From: Exiguobacterium sp. 9-2
GTDB lineage: Bacteria; Bacillota; Bacilli; Exiguobacteriales; Exiguobacteriaceae
Direction: 5' to 3'
DNA: 64,000 nucleotides
Assembly: GCF_036287235.1 (NCBI RefSeq)
Contig: NZ_CP142850.1
Location: forward strand, 2,001,127-2,065,126
Shown: positions 1-9,613 of the stretch, piece by piece
Numbering within the stretch: position 1 is the first letter of the stretch
Layout of the letters: every line of letters begins with the position of its first letter
Made by a program: the position numbers and the translations under genes
The notes under the pieces: generated by a model
Told to the model about the DNA's origin: nothing
The model's database searches: none
Seen by the model: the letters and a program-made list of their open reading frames with translations, nothing else

Positions 1-327
1 AATCTTTTGGAACAATGCATCAAGTGTTTGACGATCGTCCGGTACGGGACGCGTATTCGGCATCGGACAAATCGTCGTAAATCCACCAGCTGCCGCAGCT
101 GCCGTACCTGTCGCAATTGTCTCCTTATGTTCGCCGCCCGGTTCCCGCAGGTGGACATGGATGTCGACGAATCCTGGTGCAACGAATAATCCGGAAGCAT
201 CAATGACCGTTTCCCCAACTTGCGGTATTGCTGCTAAGTCCGTGATTTTTCCAGCTTCGATTCGAATATCCCCTGTTCGAACTTGTCCAGCCTCGTACCA
301 TCTCGCATTTTCAATTCGTGTTGTCAT
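1..327 (-). CDS. pyrC: Dihydroorotase (partial, N-terminal 109 residues)
   Basis: PyrC closes carbamoyl-aspartate to dihydroorotate, the third step of de novo pyrimidine synthesis, as a cytosolic zinc amidohydrolase. The reading frame opens at an ATG (complement of 325-327) and stays open to the left edge, so only about the first quarter is present. Visible residues include the amidohydrolase metal motif HVHLREPG at residues 57-64 and a Gly/Ala-rich stretch ending in CPMPNTRP, both typical of dihydroorotases. The start lies inside the end of pyrB (17-base overlap), which implies co-transcription and probably coupled translation. Missed by simple ORF calls because it has no stop in the window. 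Identity is secure; the rest of the operon lies beyond the edge. Confidence 0.95.
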   Translation of the reverse strand, partial: MTTRIENARWYEAGQVRTGDIRIEAGKITDLAAIPQVGETVIDASGLFVAPGFVDIHVHLREPGGEHKETIATGTAAAAAGGFTTICPMPNTRPVPDDRQTLDALFQKI

Positions 328-1246
328 CTGCATCGTCTCCTTTGATTGTTTTCATCGAAAAGCACCATTCCAGAATCGCCATTCGCGCAAAGACACCATT
401 TTTCATCTGTTCAAAAATCCGCGATTGCGGGTGTTCGACGAGTTCGTCGGCAATCTCGACTCCGCGATTGACCGGTGCCGGATGTAGGACGATCGCTGAA
501 GGTTTCAGTCGATTCATCCGCTCATGCGTCAATCCATGTGTGACGTGATAGACATCTGGATCAAACCGTGTCGTTCCGTCATGCCGTTCGTGCTGGACTC
601 GAAGCAACATCAAGATGTCACACTGTTCAACTGCTTCGTCCATTGAAAGATACGGTATTCCCATCGCTTCGTCATACCATTCGCGTGGCCCTGATCCATA
701 GACGATGGCGCCAAGTCGTTTTAAGATATCGGCATTCGACCGAGCGACACGACTATGTTGTAAATCCCCACAGATGACGACTACTTTTCCTACAATCGTT
801 CCAAACGTCTCGACCATCGTCATCAAATCAAGCAAGGACTGCGATGGATGCTGTCCGCTCCCGTCTCCTGCATTGATGATCGGAATATCGAGTGTCTGAA
901 TCAATTCTTCATAATAACCGGTGTCACCGTGACGAATGACCAATCCATCGGCGCCAATCGCTTCGAGTGTTTTGCACGTATCGTGTAACGTCTCCCCTTT
1001 TTGCACGGATGACGTCGCTGTTTCAAACGGCAGTAGATGCATGTTCAAACGATGCTCTGCCATTTCAAAGGAAGAGCGTGTCCGCGTCGAGTTTTCAAAA
1101 AACAGATTGACGAGTGTCTTGTCGGAAAAGTCTGGTGCCGGTTCGCCTTGTTTAAAAGCGAGACTACGTTCAATCAACGAATTGATCTCCGTTATGGATA
1201 AGCTTTCTAAATTGACGAAATGTCGGGTTTGCAAGATCGTTTTCAT
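311..1246 (-). CDS. pyrB: Aspartate carbamoyltransferase catalytic subunit
   Basis: Cytosolic enzyme joining carbamoyl phosphate to aspartate, the committed step of pyrimidine synthesis. The 311-residue protein shows the carbamoyl-phosphate motif [13 protein letters not shown] near residue 55, [10 protein letters not shown] in the middle and HPAPVNRG near the C terminus. The start is the ATG at 1246, eight bases after AAGGAG (1255-1260). A GTG nine bases upstream overlaps that Shine-Dalgarno and is unlikely to be used. It follows pyrP after 120 bases that hold a PyrR attenuator, and overlaps pyrC downstream. No regulatory pyrI is present, as in Bacillus. Confidence 0.97.
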   Translation of the reverse strand: MKTILQTRHFVNLESLSITEINSLIERSLAFKQGEPAPDFSDKTLVNLFFENSTRTRSSFEMAEHRLNMHLLPFETATSSVQKGETLHDTCKTLEAIGADGLVIRHGDTGYYEELIQTLDIPIINAGDGSGQHPSQSLLDLMTMVETFGTIVGKVVVICGDLQHSRVARSNADILKRLGAIVYGSGPREWYDEAMGIPYLSMDEAVEQCDILMLLRVQHERHDGTTRFDPDVYHVTHGLTHERMNRLKPSAIVLHPAPVNRGVEIADELVEHPQSRIFEQMKNGVFARMAILEWCFSMKTIKGDDADDNTN

Positions 1247-1269
1247 GTATTTCACTCCTTCAGGTCATG

Positions 1270-1301
1270 AAAAAGGCGCACCTTCTAAGTGAAGGTGCGC
1301 C
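1270..1301 (-). terminator. Intrinsic terminator of the pyrP-pyrB attenuator
   Basis: Read on the minus strand, an 11-bp perfect GC-rich stem (arms 1291-1301 and 1275-1285, loop 1286-1290) is followed by five U. Its 5' arm runs into CCUUCACUU, complementary over nine bases to AAGUGAAGG at 1338-1346, which would form the competing antiterminator. The pyrB Shine-Dalgarno follows directly. Confidence 0.9.
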
Positions 1302-1334
1302 GAAAGAAGACAGAGGAGTCCCTGCATCTTTTCA

Positions 1335-1377
1335 TGGCCTTCACTTTATCGTTCTCTCGGAACGTCTTAAAAGTTGT
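1335..1377 (-). promoter_or_regulatory. PyrR-binding loop ahead of the pyrB attenuator
   Basis: On the minus strand a lower stem ACUUU/AAAGU, an asymmetric internal loop, an upper stem CGUUC/GAACG and a terminal loop CGAGA match the architecture of PyrR binding loops. The pyrP stop codon lies within the structure. The 3' side of the lower stem overlaps AAGUGAAGG, the strand needed for antitermination, so PyrR-UMP binding would favour the terminator at 1270-1301. The terminal loop appears one base shorter than the CNGNGA consensus, so affinity may be lower than at the other two sites. Confidence 0.75.
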
Positions 1378-2689
1378 TTGCTACAGATTGAGTTGTAGAG
1401 TTTTCCGTTGTTTCAGCTGTTTCTTCGACCTGTTCCGTCGTTTTCGGAAGGATCAGATTCAGGATGATCCCAAGGATCGTCGCCAGTGCCATACCTTCGA
1501 GGGAGAAGTTCCCGATTTTCAAGGCGGCCCCTCCGATTCCCGTGACAAGAATGACGGCTGTGATCGTCAAGTTCCGTTTATCGGCAAGGTCGATCTTACT
1601 TTCCGTCAGTGTCCGGAGACCGTTTGACGCGATGACTCCGAATAAGAGAATACTGATGCCACCCATGACTGGTGTAGGAATCGTCTTGATGAATCCTTCG
1701 ACATATCCGAGGAATCCGAAGCTGATAGCAAGAACCGCTGCCCCACCTAGAACGAAGACACTGTAGACCCGTGTGATCGACATGACGCCATTGTTCTCAC
1801 CGTACGTCGTAACCGGTGGTCCACCAAGCATCGAAGCGACTGTCTTCGCGATTCCGTCGCCAAGTACTGTCCGGTGCATCCCTGGATCAAGGAGCGTCTC
1901 GCGCCCGATGATCCGTGATGTCACTTTTTGTTCGCCGATGTGTTCTGTCAGTGTGACGAGCGTCACGGGAACGATCAGAAGCAAGGCAGCTGTATTCCAT
2001 GATGGTGTGTAATTCAAGAACGGAATCGTGAAGTCCGGCACGTGGAAGAACGTTGCCTGTTGAAGTGGTTTGAAGTCAATGATTCCGACCGATGCCGCAA
2101 CGAGATAACCGACCGTGATTCCGAACAGGATCGGAATCGTGCTCCACATTCCTTTTAAATACGTCATTGCGAGAAGTGTGACACCAAGCGTGACCATCGC
2201 GACGAGGAAGTAAAGTCCGTTGTACTTACCGTTCGCGCCGTTCATCGCCATGTTGACAGCGGTCGGGGCAAGCGATAACCCGATAACCATGATGACCGGA
2301 CCGATGACAACAGGCGGGAGTAAGCGAAGCAACCAAGCAGCCCCCGTGTAACGGATGAGAAGTGAGACAAGTCCGTAGACGAGTCCAGCGACCATTCCGC
2401 CGATTAAGGCGTCCTCGACACCCCACCGTTCACTGACGGCGATGATCGGGGCGATGTAGGCAAAACTAGAACCAAGATATGTGGGTACTTTGAAGCGAGT
2501 GACGGCGAGGAAAATCAGTGTGCCGACTCCGCTTGCGACGAGTGCAACCGATGTGTTGAGTCCCGTTAAGAGTGGGACGAGCACGGTCGCACCAAACATC
2601 GCGAAGACGTGTTGTAGGCTGAGCATCAGCCAATTTAGAGGGTGAGTAGGTACTTCTTGTACATCAAGTACTGCGGCATGTTTTGCCAT
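1367..2689 (-). CDS. pyrP: Uracil permease (NCS2 family)
   Basis: A 440-residue membrane protein that imports uracil with protons. It is strongly hydrophobic throughout, consistent with the 14-segment NCS2 fold, and carries the family motifs GATVLVPLLTGL near the N terminus and GGPPVTTYGENNG in the central transport region. It opens with HPLNWLMLSLQHVFAMFG, typical of uracil rather than xanthine carriers. It lies between pyrR and pyrB as in B. subtilis. The ATG is preceded eight bases upstream by GGGAG, which is buried in a PyrR-type hairpin (see 2698-2731). Confidence 0.95.
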   Translation of the reverse strand: MAKHAAVLDVQEVPTHPLNWLMLSLQHVFAMFGATVLVPLLTGLNTSVALVASGVGTLIFLAVTRFKVPTYLGSSFAYIAPIIAVSERWGVEDALIGGMVAGLVYGLVSLLIRYTGAAWLLRLLPPVVIGPVIMVIGLSLAPTAVNMAMNGANGKYNGLYFLVAMVTLGVTLLAMTYLKGMWSTIPILFGITVGYLVAASVGIIDFKPLQQATFFHVPDFTIPFLNYTPSWNTAALLLIVPVTLVTLTEHIGEQKVTSRIIGRETLLDPGMHRTVLGDGIAKTVASMLGGPPVTTYGENNGVMSITRVYSVFVLGGAAVLAISFGFLGYVEGFIKTIPTPVMGGISILLFGVIASNGLRTLTESKIDLADKRNLTITAVILVTGIGGAALKIGNFSLEGMALATILGIILNLILPKTTEQVEETAETTENSTTQSVANNF

Positions 2690-2697
2690 ATGGATGA

Positions 2698-2731
2698 CTC
2701 CCTTTCTGGTCTCTCTGGACCACCTTAAAGG
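2698..2731 (-). promoter_or_regulatory. PyrR-binding hairpin overlapping the pyrP ribosome binding site
   Basis: In the 51-base pyrR-pyrP gap the minus-strand RNA can form a lower stem CCUUU/AAAGG, an internal loop AAGGU/AG, an upper stem GGUC/GACC and a hexaloop CAGAGA. This closely matches the canonical PyrR loop upstream of pyrR at 3385-3416. The 3' side of the lower stem runs straight into the Shine-Dalgarno (AAAGGGAG, 2698-2705), eight bases from the pyrP ATG. The gap has no room for an antiterminator and terminator, so control here is probably translational. Confidence 0.82.
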
Positions 2732-2740
2732 TTTTGATTT

Positions 2741-3416
<676 letters not shown>

Positions 3417-3494
3417 TGATACTAGTTTGGTAGGATCGTCGCTCGGACGACCGAAGTGTCAGTAGAGGATGTCTCGCATCGCTCTCTAGGTGAT

Positions 3495-3523
3495 ACTCTA
3501 CCGTTTTATTAGAAAAACGTCAA
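3495..3523 (-). promoter_or_regulatory. Probable SigA promoter of the pyr operon
   Basis: TTGACG (-35, 3518-3523) and TAGAGT (-10, 3495-3500) are separated by 17 bases on the minus strand. The -35 overlaps the rluD stop codon. It sits about 80 bases before the PyrR loop, as expected for a long attenuated leader. The stretch between 3417 and 3494 shows no other feature I can name. Confidence 0.7.
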
Positions 3524-4443
3524 GACTCTAATTCAAGTTTTTTCAGTTGACCAATCTCGAATGTCATCTCTTCTGGGAGTGGTGCTTCAAAACGCATCCA
3601 TTCGCCTGTCCGTGGATGTTCGAAGCCGAGAACCGCAGCATGCAAGGCTTGACCATTCATTTTCATCGTCTTACGTGGACCATATTTCGGGTCACCGGCA
3701 AGCGGGAAACCGATATAACGCATGTGGACACGGATTTGGTGTGTCCGCCCTGTTTCGAGTTTACATTCAACGACTGTAAACCCTTCGTACCGATCGAGAA
3801 CACGGAAATGGGTTACGGCAGATTTTGAATTCTTATCCGTTACCGTCATCCGTTGACGATCGTTCTTATCGCGTCCGATCGGTGCTTCAATCGTTCCGAG
3901 CTCGTGCGGAATCTCACCGTGTACGAGTGCAATGTAGAGACGTTCCGTCGTTTTCTCTTTCAACTGATGCGCGAGTGATTCATGCGCTAAGTCGTTCTTA
4001 GCAACCATCAACAGACCAGACGTGTCCTTATCGATTCGGTGAACGATTCCTGGACGTTTGACACCATTAATGCCCGAGAGATCTTGACAATGATGTAATA
4101 AGGCATTGACGAGGGTCCCTGAGACATGACCTGCCGCTGGGTGGACGACCATTCCTTTTGGTTTGTTGACGACAATGACATCTGAGTCCTCGTAGACGAC
4201 CTCAAGCGGGATATCTTCTGGTAAAATCTCGAGCTCCACCGCTTCCGGGATATGAACGGCAATCGATTCTGTTCCCGATAATTTATAGTTTGGTTTAACG
4301 ACACGACCATCGACTTCGACGCGTCCCGCTTTTAACCATTCCTGTACTTGCGAACGCGACCATTCATTTTGTTCTGCGAGCCACTTATCAATGCGCCCTG
4401 TCGCTCCATCCGCTTGTACGGACCATGTTTCTACTTCATTCAT
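3520..4443 (-). CDS. 23S rRNA-type pseudouridine synthase, RluD/YlyB family
   Basis: A 307-residue RNA-modifying enzyme. An N-terminal S4 RNA-binding domain (about residues 12-75, containing GRIDKWL and SRSQVQEWLKAGRV) precedes a RluA/RluD catalytic domain with the signature HRIDKDTSGLL, whose Asp is the catalytic residue, and GRTHQIRVH further on. Length and order match Bacillus YlyB, the RluD-like enzyme next to lspA. It overlaps the lspA stop by four bases (ATGA), indicating translational coupling. The family assignment is firm; the exact uridine target is inferred. Confidence 0.92.
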   Translation of the reverse strand: MNEVETWSVQADGATGRIDKWLAEQNEWSRSQVQEWLKAGRVEVDGRVVKPNYKLSGTESIAVHIPEAVELEILPEDIPLEVVYEDSDVIVVNKPKGMVVHPAAGHVSGTLVNALLHHCQDLSGINGVKRPGIVHRIDKDTSGLLMVAKNDLAHESLAHQLKEKTTERLYIALVHGEIPHELGTIEAPIGRDKNDRQRMTVTDKNSKSAVTHFRVLDRYEGFTVVECKLETGRTHQIRVHMRYIGFPLAGDPKYGPRKTMKMNGQALHAAVLGFEHPRTGEWMRFEAPLPEEMTFEIGQLKKLELES

Positions 4444-4916
4444 TTATCCATCGTTCCTTTCTTAGTCAACCGTTCTTCGAACATGACGCTAATCAGCATC
4501 GTGATGACACCAAACGTCAAACAGACGTCTGCGACATTAAAGATCGGGAAATTATAGCCGAACGGGAAGAAGTGGAAGAAATCAACGACTTCTCCTCGAA
4601 CCATTCGATCAATGAAATTTCCGATCGCACCACTAAGTAGTAGCGAGATACTCCAAGCAAATACCTTATTTTTCGTGCCTTCCTTGTAGAGGAAGTAAAT
4701 CAATCCAATGACGACGATAATCGTGACGAAGAAGAAGAAACCGAATTTACCTTCGAGCATTCCCCATGCGGCGCCACGGTTCCGATACGAGTTGAGATAA
4801 AAGAAATCCGGAATGACTGTGATCGCTTGACCGATCGTCATATTTTGAACGACGATCCATTTCGTCAACTGGTCGATTCCAACGAGTAAAGCAGCAATCC
4901 CTAAGTAAAGCCACAT
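4440..4916 (-). CDS. lspA: Lipoprotein signal peptidase (signal peptidase II)
   Basis: An integral membrane aspartic protease that cleaves prolipoprotein signal peptides. The 158-residue protein has four hydrophobic segments and both catalytic Asp motifs: GAIGNFIDR and NFPIFNVADV. The start is the ATG at 4916 preceded by GGAGG; an upstream TTG contains that Shine-Dalgarno and is unlikely. Expected clients here include the lipoproteins encoded at 38188 (CtaC) and 50760. It is coupled to rluD downstream. Confidence 0.96.
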   Translation of the reverse strand: MWLYLGIAALLVGIDQLTKWIVVQNMTIGQAITVIPDFFYLNSYRNRGAAWGMLEGKFGFFFFVTIIVVIGLIYFLYKEGTKNKVFAWSISLLLSGAIGNFIDRMVRGEVVDFFHFFPFGYNFPIFNVADVCLTFGVITMLISVMFEERLTKKGTMDK

Positions 4917-4934
4917 CCTATTGTCCTCCGCATC

Positions 4935-4977
4935 CAAAAATAATGAGGGACGTCCTGCGAAGTCGCAGTCGCCCCTC
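4935..4977 (-). terminator. Probable terminator after ileS
   Basis: Minus-strand RNA between ileS and lspA folds into an interrupted GC-rich stem (outer arm pairs GAGGG/CCCTC, inner arm CTGCGA/TCGCAG) followed by AUUAUUUUUGG. It ends just before the lspA Shine-Dalgarno, so some read-through into lspA is likely. Confidence 0.6.
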
Positions 4978-4988
4978 CCTTTGTATCA

Positions 4989-7724
4989 TTATAAAGAATT
5001 GACGACTTCAGTACAACGTGGGCAAAGCGTCGGATGAGCCGGATCTTGTCCGAGTTCTGTCGAATATGTCCAACAACGTTCACATTTTTCACCGTCAGCT
5101 TTTTGAACTGTAATACCAGTCGTCTCATACATCTTATTCGTTGTATCCACGAATTCGAGTTGTGAGACTTGGAGCAACTGCTCAAGATGATCAATCGTTT
5201 TAAGCAATGCTTTTGTTTCTTCCTTCGGTGCAAGCAAGAGTTTCGCTTCGAGTGTCTTACCGACGAGTTTCTCGACGCGTGCTTCCTCGAGTGCTTTTAA
5301 GACATCATCACGGAATGTCAGGAACGCGTTCCATTTCTCGATGAGAGCAAGTCCTTCTTCTGAGACTTCGACCGTTTCTGGAAGGTCCGTCAAGAAGATG
5401 CTCTTCGTCTCAACAGCTGGTACGAATTCCCATGCTTCGTCTGCCGTGTGTGGCAAGACAGGTGCCATCAATTGCAACAAGGCGACGACTGTATCATACA
5501 TGACCGTCTGAACCGCACGACGCGATGTCGCGTCTGCTTTTTCGATATACAGGATATCTTTCGTGTAATCGAGGTAGAACGACGACAAATCAAGGACACA
5601 GAAGTTGTGGAGCAATTGATAGACCGACATGAAGTCGTACGCATCATAAGCTGCTTTTACTTTTCCAACAAGTTGGTCCAGTTTCGTACGCATGAAACGG
5701 TCTGACTCTGGTAAGTCTTCAAATGCGACTCGGTGCGTCGCAGGATCGAATTGATCCAAGTTTCCGAGAAGGAAACGAACCGTGTTCCGGATTTTACGAT
5801 ATGATTCTGAGACTTGTTTGAAGTTATCCATCGATGCCCGAACATCAGCTTGATAATCGACAGATGCCACCCACAAACGAAGGATCTCTGCTCCGAATTG
5901 TTGCATGACTTGGATTGGTGCAATCGTGTTACCAATCGATTTCGACATCTTGCGACCTTGACCATCCAGAACGAATCCGTGACTGACGACCGCTTTGTAT
6001 GGTGCTTTCCCAGTCGTTGCGACGGCTGTCGATAGCGACGAGTTAAACCAACCACGGTATTGGTCAGAACCTTCAAGATAGAGATCCGCTGGACGTGTCA
6101 ATTCAGGACGTGTCGCAAGGACACCGGCATGTGATGAACCAGAATCGAACCAGACATCCATGATGTCCGTTTCTTTTTTGAAGATACCGTTCGGACTTGC
6201 TGGATGTGTGAATCCTTCAGGAAGCAAGTCGACTGCTTCGCGCTCATACCAGACATTTGATCCGTGAGTTGCAAATAGATTCGCGATATGATCAATCGTT
6301 TCTGGTGTGACGATTTCCGTTCCATCTTCAGCGTAGAAGATTGGAAGTGGAACGCCCCAAGCACGTTGACGGGAGATGACCCAGTCGCCGCGGTCTTTGA
6401 ACATGTTGTGGAGACGTGTTTCACCCCACTCTGGTACCCACTGGACGCCTTTGATCTCATCAAGGATTTCCGCACGGAAGTCTTTGATTGAAGCGAACCA
6501 CTGTGGCGTTGCCCGGAAGATGACCGGTTTTTTCGTCCGCCAGTCGTGTGGATACGAGTGTTTGATGAATGACAGTTTTAAGAGAGCGCCTGCTTCTTCG
6601 AGTGCGAGACCGATTTCTTTGTTCGCATCTTCATAGAACATGCCTTCGAATCCAGGAGCTTCTGCCGTCATGACACCTTTATCGTCAACTGGGCAGAGAA
6701 CGTCAAGCCCGTATGCTTGACCAATACGGAAGTCATCTTCCCCGTGTCCTGGAGCTGTATGAACGACACCCGTCGCTTCAGCTGTAACGTGGTCGCCAAG
6801 CATGACGAGTGATTCACGGTCATAAAGCGGATGTTTCGCTTTCACGTACTCGAAGTCCGCACCGTTGAAGACACGTCCAATTGTCGCGTCTTCCCATCCG
6901 AGCGCTTCGATGACTTCTGGAACAAGTGTTTCCGCTACGATATATCCTTTTCCTTGATACTCGATCCGCGCATACGTCAATTCCGCACTGACAGAGATTC
7001 CAAGGTTCGCTGGGATCGTCCATGGAGTGGTCGTCCAGATGACGAAATGATCCGTCGGCTCAAGGATGTTTTTTCCATCCATGACTTGGAATGCGACATA
7101 GATCGCAGCTGACCGTTTGTCTTGATATTCGATTTCTGCTTCAGCTAGTGCTGATTCAGAAGACGGTGACCAATAGACCGGCTTTTTCCCTTTATAGATA
7201 TAGCCTTTGTTCGCCATATCCCCAAACAAACGAATTTGAGCTGCTTCAAATTCTGGTTGAAGCGTGATATATGGATTGTCATAGTCACCGAGAACACCGA
7301 GACGTTTGAATTGATCACGTTGGTGATCGACTTGTTCGAGCGCATATTTCGCACATAACTCACGGAATTCCGCGACCGTCATCGATTTGCGGTCAACACC
7401 TGCTTTTTGAAGTGCTGTCTCGATAGGCAAGCCATGTGTGTCCCAACCTGGTACGTAAGGGGACTGGAAGCCATTCATCGATTTGTAACGGACGATGATG
7501 TCTTTTAAGACTTTGTTTAATCCGTGACCCATGTGGATGTCACCGTTCGCATAAGGAGGACCATCGTGAAGGATGAACGTCGGTTTTCCAGCATTCTTTT
7601 CTTGGACCGCAGCATAGAGATTCATCTCTTCCCATCGTGCTTGCATATCCGGCTCACGTTTTGGCAAGTTGCCTCGCATTAAAAACTCCGTTTTCATCAT
7701 CAATAAGGTTTCTTTGTAATCCAT
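4989..7724 (-). CDS. ileS: Isoleucyl-tRNA synthetase
   Basis: Charges tRNA-Ile in the cytosol. The 911-residue class I enzyme has the HIGH-type motif in [15 protein letters not shown], the KMSKS loop in [10 protein letters not shown], an editing (CP1) domain between them, an anticodon-binding domain, and a C-terminal zinc finger with two cysteine pairs (CERCW and CPRC). The start is the ATG giving MDYKETL, with AAAGGTGAG upstream; the longer frame would extend into the leader. It is preceded by a complete T-box leader and own promoter, so it is expressed in response to uncharged tRNA-Ile. Confidence 0.98.
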   Translation of the reverse strand: MDYKETLLMMKTEFLMRGNLPKREPDMQARWEEMNLYAAVQEKNAGKPTFILHDGPPYANGDIHMGHGLNKVLKDIIVRYKSMNGFQSPYVPGWDTHGLPIETALQKAGVDRKSMTVAEFRELCAKYALEQVDHQRDQFKRLGVLGDYDNPYITLQPEFEAAQIRLFGDMANKGYIYKGKKPVYWSPSSESALAEAEIEYQDKRSAAIYVAFQVMDGKNILEPTDHFVIWTTTPWTIPANLGISVSAELTYARIEYQGKGYIVAETLVPEVIEALGWEDATIGRVFNGADFEYVKAKHPLYDRESLVMLGDHVTAEATGVVHTAPGHGEDDFRIGQAYGLDVLCPVDDKGVMTAEAPGFEGMFYEDANKEIGLALEEAGALLKLSFIKHSYPHDWRTKKPVIFRATPQWFASIKDFRAEILDEIKGVQWVPEWGETRLHNMFKDRGDWVISRQRAWGVPLPIFYAEDGTEIVTPETIDHIANLFATHGSNVWYEREAVDLLPEGFTHPASPNGIFKKETDIMDVWFDSGSSHAGVLATRPELTRPADLYLEGSDQYRGWFNSSLSTAVATTGKAPYKAVVSHGFVLDGQGRKMSKSIGNTIAPIQVMQQFGAEILRLWVASVDYQADVRASMDNFKQVSESYRKIRNTVRFLLGNLDQFDPATHRVAFEDLPESDRFMRTKLDQLVGKVKAAYDAYDFMSVYQLLHNFCVLDLSSFYLDYTKDILYIEKADATSRRAVQTVMYDTVVALLQLMAPVLPHTADEAWEFVPAVETKSIFLTDLPETVEVSEEGLALIEKWNAFLTFRDDVLKALEEARVEKLVGKTLEAKLLLAPKEETKALLKTIDHLEQLLQVSQLEFVDTTNKMYETTGITVQKADGEKCERCWTYSTELGQDPAHPTLCPRCTEVVNSL

Positions 7725-7744
7725 CTGACCATCTCTCACCTTTC

Positions 7745-8034
7745 GCTTTAAAAGTACAAAAAAAGCCAAGCTCATCCCTGAGATAGGGACGAGCTTGGCT
7801 GAACTCGCGGTACCACCCTACTAATCCTGCTCGTCTGTTCGACGACGCAGGACCGCTTAAGAACTCGCTAACGGGAGTGAACCGGCATGACTTACTGTTC
7901 GGAGAACGTTCAGTCATACACTCTAAGGGGATATCCCATCTCTTTCGTTGCTCGGGCTTCCACCATTTCCCGATTCGCTGTCAACTGTCCAAGATGCGAC
8001 GTGTCCTTATCATTGATTTTATTTATACGACATC
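7745..8034 (-). promoter_or_regulatory. T-box riboswitch leader, isoleucine specific
   Basis: Minus-strand leader of about 290 bases ahead of ileS. It contains the T-box sequence AGGGTGGTACCGCG (7806-7819), followed directly by the terminator at 7757-7800. In Stem I, after a GGTGGAAG region, the sequence GAU-AUC-CCC aligns with the specifier loops of known T-boxes and gives AUC (7930-7932) as specifier codon, agreeing with ileS. Uncharged tRNA-Ile should favour the antiterminator. The exact 5' end is inferred from the promoter at 8041-8069. Confidence 0.93.
7757..7800 (-). terminator. T-box terminator before ileS
   Basis: Long stem with arms 7785-7800 and 7764-7779 (16 bp with one G-U pair) and a run of seven U at its 3' end. 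It lies directly after the T-box sequence. Confidence 0.93.
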
Positions 8035-8544
8035 GTCGTCATTATACGCAACTGCTGGAACATCGTCAAGCGCTCCACGAGAAGAGAAATCAAATGCATC
8101 CCAGTCGTGGCTCGTCAATAATTCCATTTGAGCATCGATCAACACTTTGAAGCGATTGCGATAGAGCTCGATTTTCTTACGCATCTGTTCCACTTCGAAG
8201 TCCGTCCGTTGTGCCCGGCGTTGTGCCGCATCTTGCAATTGCTCTGCTTCGCGTTCTGCCTGTTTCAAGATCAAGCTTGCTTCTTTTGAAGCATTCGCTT
8301 TCACTTCTTCTGCCGCTTCCTGTGCGACAATAATCGATTTATTCAATGTTTCTTCCATCGAACTAAAGTAATCGACACGCGCTTGCATGTTTTGGATGAC
8401 TTCCTGTTGTTGACGGTTCTCACGTAACAACAACTCAAAATCCTTGATGACCTGATCTAGGAATTCGTTCACTTCATCCTCGTCATAGCCGCGAAACTTT
8501 CGTGTGAACTCCTTATTATGAATATCGAGTGGCGTTAATGGCAT
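8023..8544 (-). CDS. divIVA: DivIVA, polar curvature-sensing division/growth protein
   Basis: Peripheral membrane scaffold that marks poles and division sites and in Bacillus recruits MinJ/MinCD. The 173-residue protein starts with the conserved MPLTPLDIHNKEF membrane-binding segment and FRGYDEDEVNEFLDQV, followed by long coiled-coil regions (about 30-140) and an acidic tail. A strong Shine-Dalgarno (GGAGGAGG) precedes the ATG. It ends the ylm gene string; its last codons contain the promoter of the ileS leader. The acidic tail PAVAYNDDDVV resembles C-terminal tails of Bacillus homologues in position only. Confidence 0.96.
   Translation of the reverse strand: MPLTPLDIHNKEFTRKFRGYDEDEVNEFLDQVIKDFELLLRENRQQQEVIQNMQARVDYFSSMEETLNKSIIVAQEAAEEVKANASKEASLILKQAEREAEQLQDAAQRRAQRTDFEVEQMRKKIELYRNRFKVLIDAQMELLTSHDWDAFDFSSRGALDDVPAVAYNDDDVV
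8041..8069 (-). promoter_or_regulatory. SigA promoter for the ileS T-box inside the divIVA coding end
   Basis: TTGACG (8064-8069) and a perfect TATAAT (8041-8046) are separated by 17 bases on the minus strand, wholly within the last 16 codons of divIVA. Initiation would fall near 8034, so the T-box transcript begins around the divIVA stop codon. Confidence 0.82.
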
Positions 8545-8568
8545 GATGAATTCCTCCTCCGCATTTTT

Positions 8569-9339
8569 TTATCCTTTTAAAATACCGTATTGTAGTTTGA
8601 TTCGATCCCGTTTCGTTGATCCGAGAATCGCAATCAGTTTAACGCGTCCCGTTCCACGTAAGGAAAGCAGATCCCCTTCTTCAAGCATGAAACTCACGTC
8701 ATCGACTACCTTATAATTCACTTTACTTTCACCCTGTTTAATGAGCGTCTGTGCCTTTTGACGGGAGAAGCCGAGAATTTCACTGACGACCGTATCGAAC
8801 CGAAGTGAGCTGACGAACCCGAGCGTCTCTTCCCACTCTTGTTCCTTCACTTTCAAGCGATCTTCTGCGTCTACGCGCGAAAGACGAATCTTCGTCTTAC
8901 CTGCGCGTTCGACGTTTGCTTCGATATATGTCGCAACTTCGTCCGCGACAGCAAATTGCACTTGATCCTGGATGATGACGTCGCCGAACTTGGCACGCTT
9001 CAATCCGACGTTCAATAATGTACCGGTGACTTGACGATGAGATAGTTCAACGAATTTAGTAGGATAATGAATGCGATAAATGGAAATGTCAAAGTCATCC
9101 GCGTTGTATTCATAATAGTCTGGTGCGAGGATTGCTCGTTTACGTTCGGCGCCTTCGAAACCGCCCTCAAAAAAGAGGGCGCATTTCGAACCGACGAGTT
9201 CTTGTGTAATTTGCTGTTCACGAGGGTCTAGAAAATCCGTTAATTTAAACGTATACGTCGCTTCCACGTGATCAATCCAGTTCAAGACCGAATCGACGAA
9301 TTCCCGCTCGCTTCCACGATAATGATCATATACACTCAT
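8569..9339 (-). CDS. ylmH: YlmH, S4-domain RNA-binding protein
   Basis: A 256-residue protein of the YlmH family found beside sepF and divIVA in Firmicutes. The N-terminal two thirds (MSVYDHYRGSEREFVD onward) is the conserved YlmH region. The C terminus (about 185-250) is an S4 RNA-binding domain with SRQKAQTLIKQGESKVN and a final RVKLIAI. Recent Bacillus work places YlmH on ribosomes in a quality-control role similar to RqcH; that function is known from the family, not visible here. It overlaps ylmG by four bases, so the two are translationally coupled. Confidence 0.93.
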   Translation of the reverse strand: MSVYDHYRGSEREFVDSVLNWIDHVEATYTFKLTDFLDPREQQITQELVGSKCALFFEGGFEGAERKRAILAPDYYEYNADDFDISIYRIHYPTKFVELSHRQVTGTLLNVGLKRAKFGDVIIQDQVQFAVADEVATYIEANVERAGKTKIRLSRVDAEDRLKVKEQEWEETLGFVSSLRFDTVVSEILGFSRQKAQTLIKQGESKVNYKVVDDVSFMLEEGDLLSLRGTGRVKLIAILGSTKRDRIKLQYGILKG

Positions 9340-9611
9340 ACGAAGAAGATAGCTCGGATACCGGATTGTGCCAAGTTCAAGACGAGAAAGGCAACAATCG
9401 GCGAGATATCTAGCATGCCTCCGATAGGCGGGATAATACGACGGAAGGGTGCTAGGAATGGCTCGACCAACATCGCGAGCACTTGTCCGAATTTCGAATC
9501 ACGGGCATTCGGGAACCAAGATAGCAGAATGTACACAATCATGACATAACTATAATATTGTAATAACGTACTTAATGTACGACCAATCGCGTACATCACT
9601 TGTGAATCCAT
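9336..9611 (-). CDS. ylmG: YlmG / YggT-family membrane protein
   Basis: A 91-residue protein with two hydrophobic segments (about 10-32 and 66-88) flanking the YggT signature SWFPNARDSKFGQ and EPFLAPFRRIIP. The start chosen is the ATG giving MDSQVMYAIG, with AAGGGG upstream; a GTG three codons earlier overlaps the Shine-Dalgarno. YggT proteins are linked to division and osmotic adaptation, but no biochemical role is established. It sits between sepF and ylmH. Confidence 0.9.
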   Translation of the reverse strand: MDSQVMYAIGRTLSTLLQYYSYVMIVYILLSWFPNARDSKFGQVLAMLVEPFLAPFRRIIPPIGGMLDISPIVAFLVLNLAQSGIRAIFFV

Positions 9612-9613
9612 AC

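Noticed and set aside
161-1292. Several plus-strand open frames of 60-118 codons across pyrC and pyrB
   Set aside because: They are antisense to clear minus-strand enzymes, lack ribosome binding sites and show no protein-like composition.
3417-3494. Additional PyrR loop or second terminator in the far upstream pyrR leader
   Set aside because: Only short imperfect repeats around CGGTCGTCCGAGCGACG are seen, with no loop consensus or U tract.
5657-6475. Minus-strand frames of 125-139 codons within ileS
   Set aside because: Out-of-frame shadows of ileS, rich in Ser/Arg/Lys with no motif; the main frame carries all synthetase motifs.
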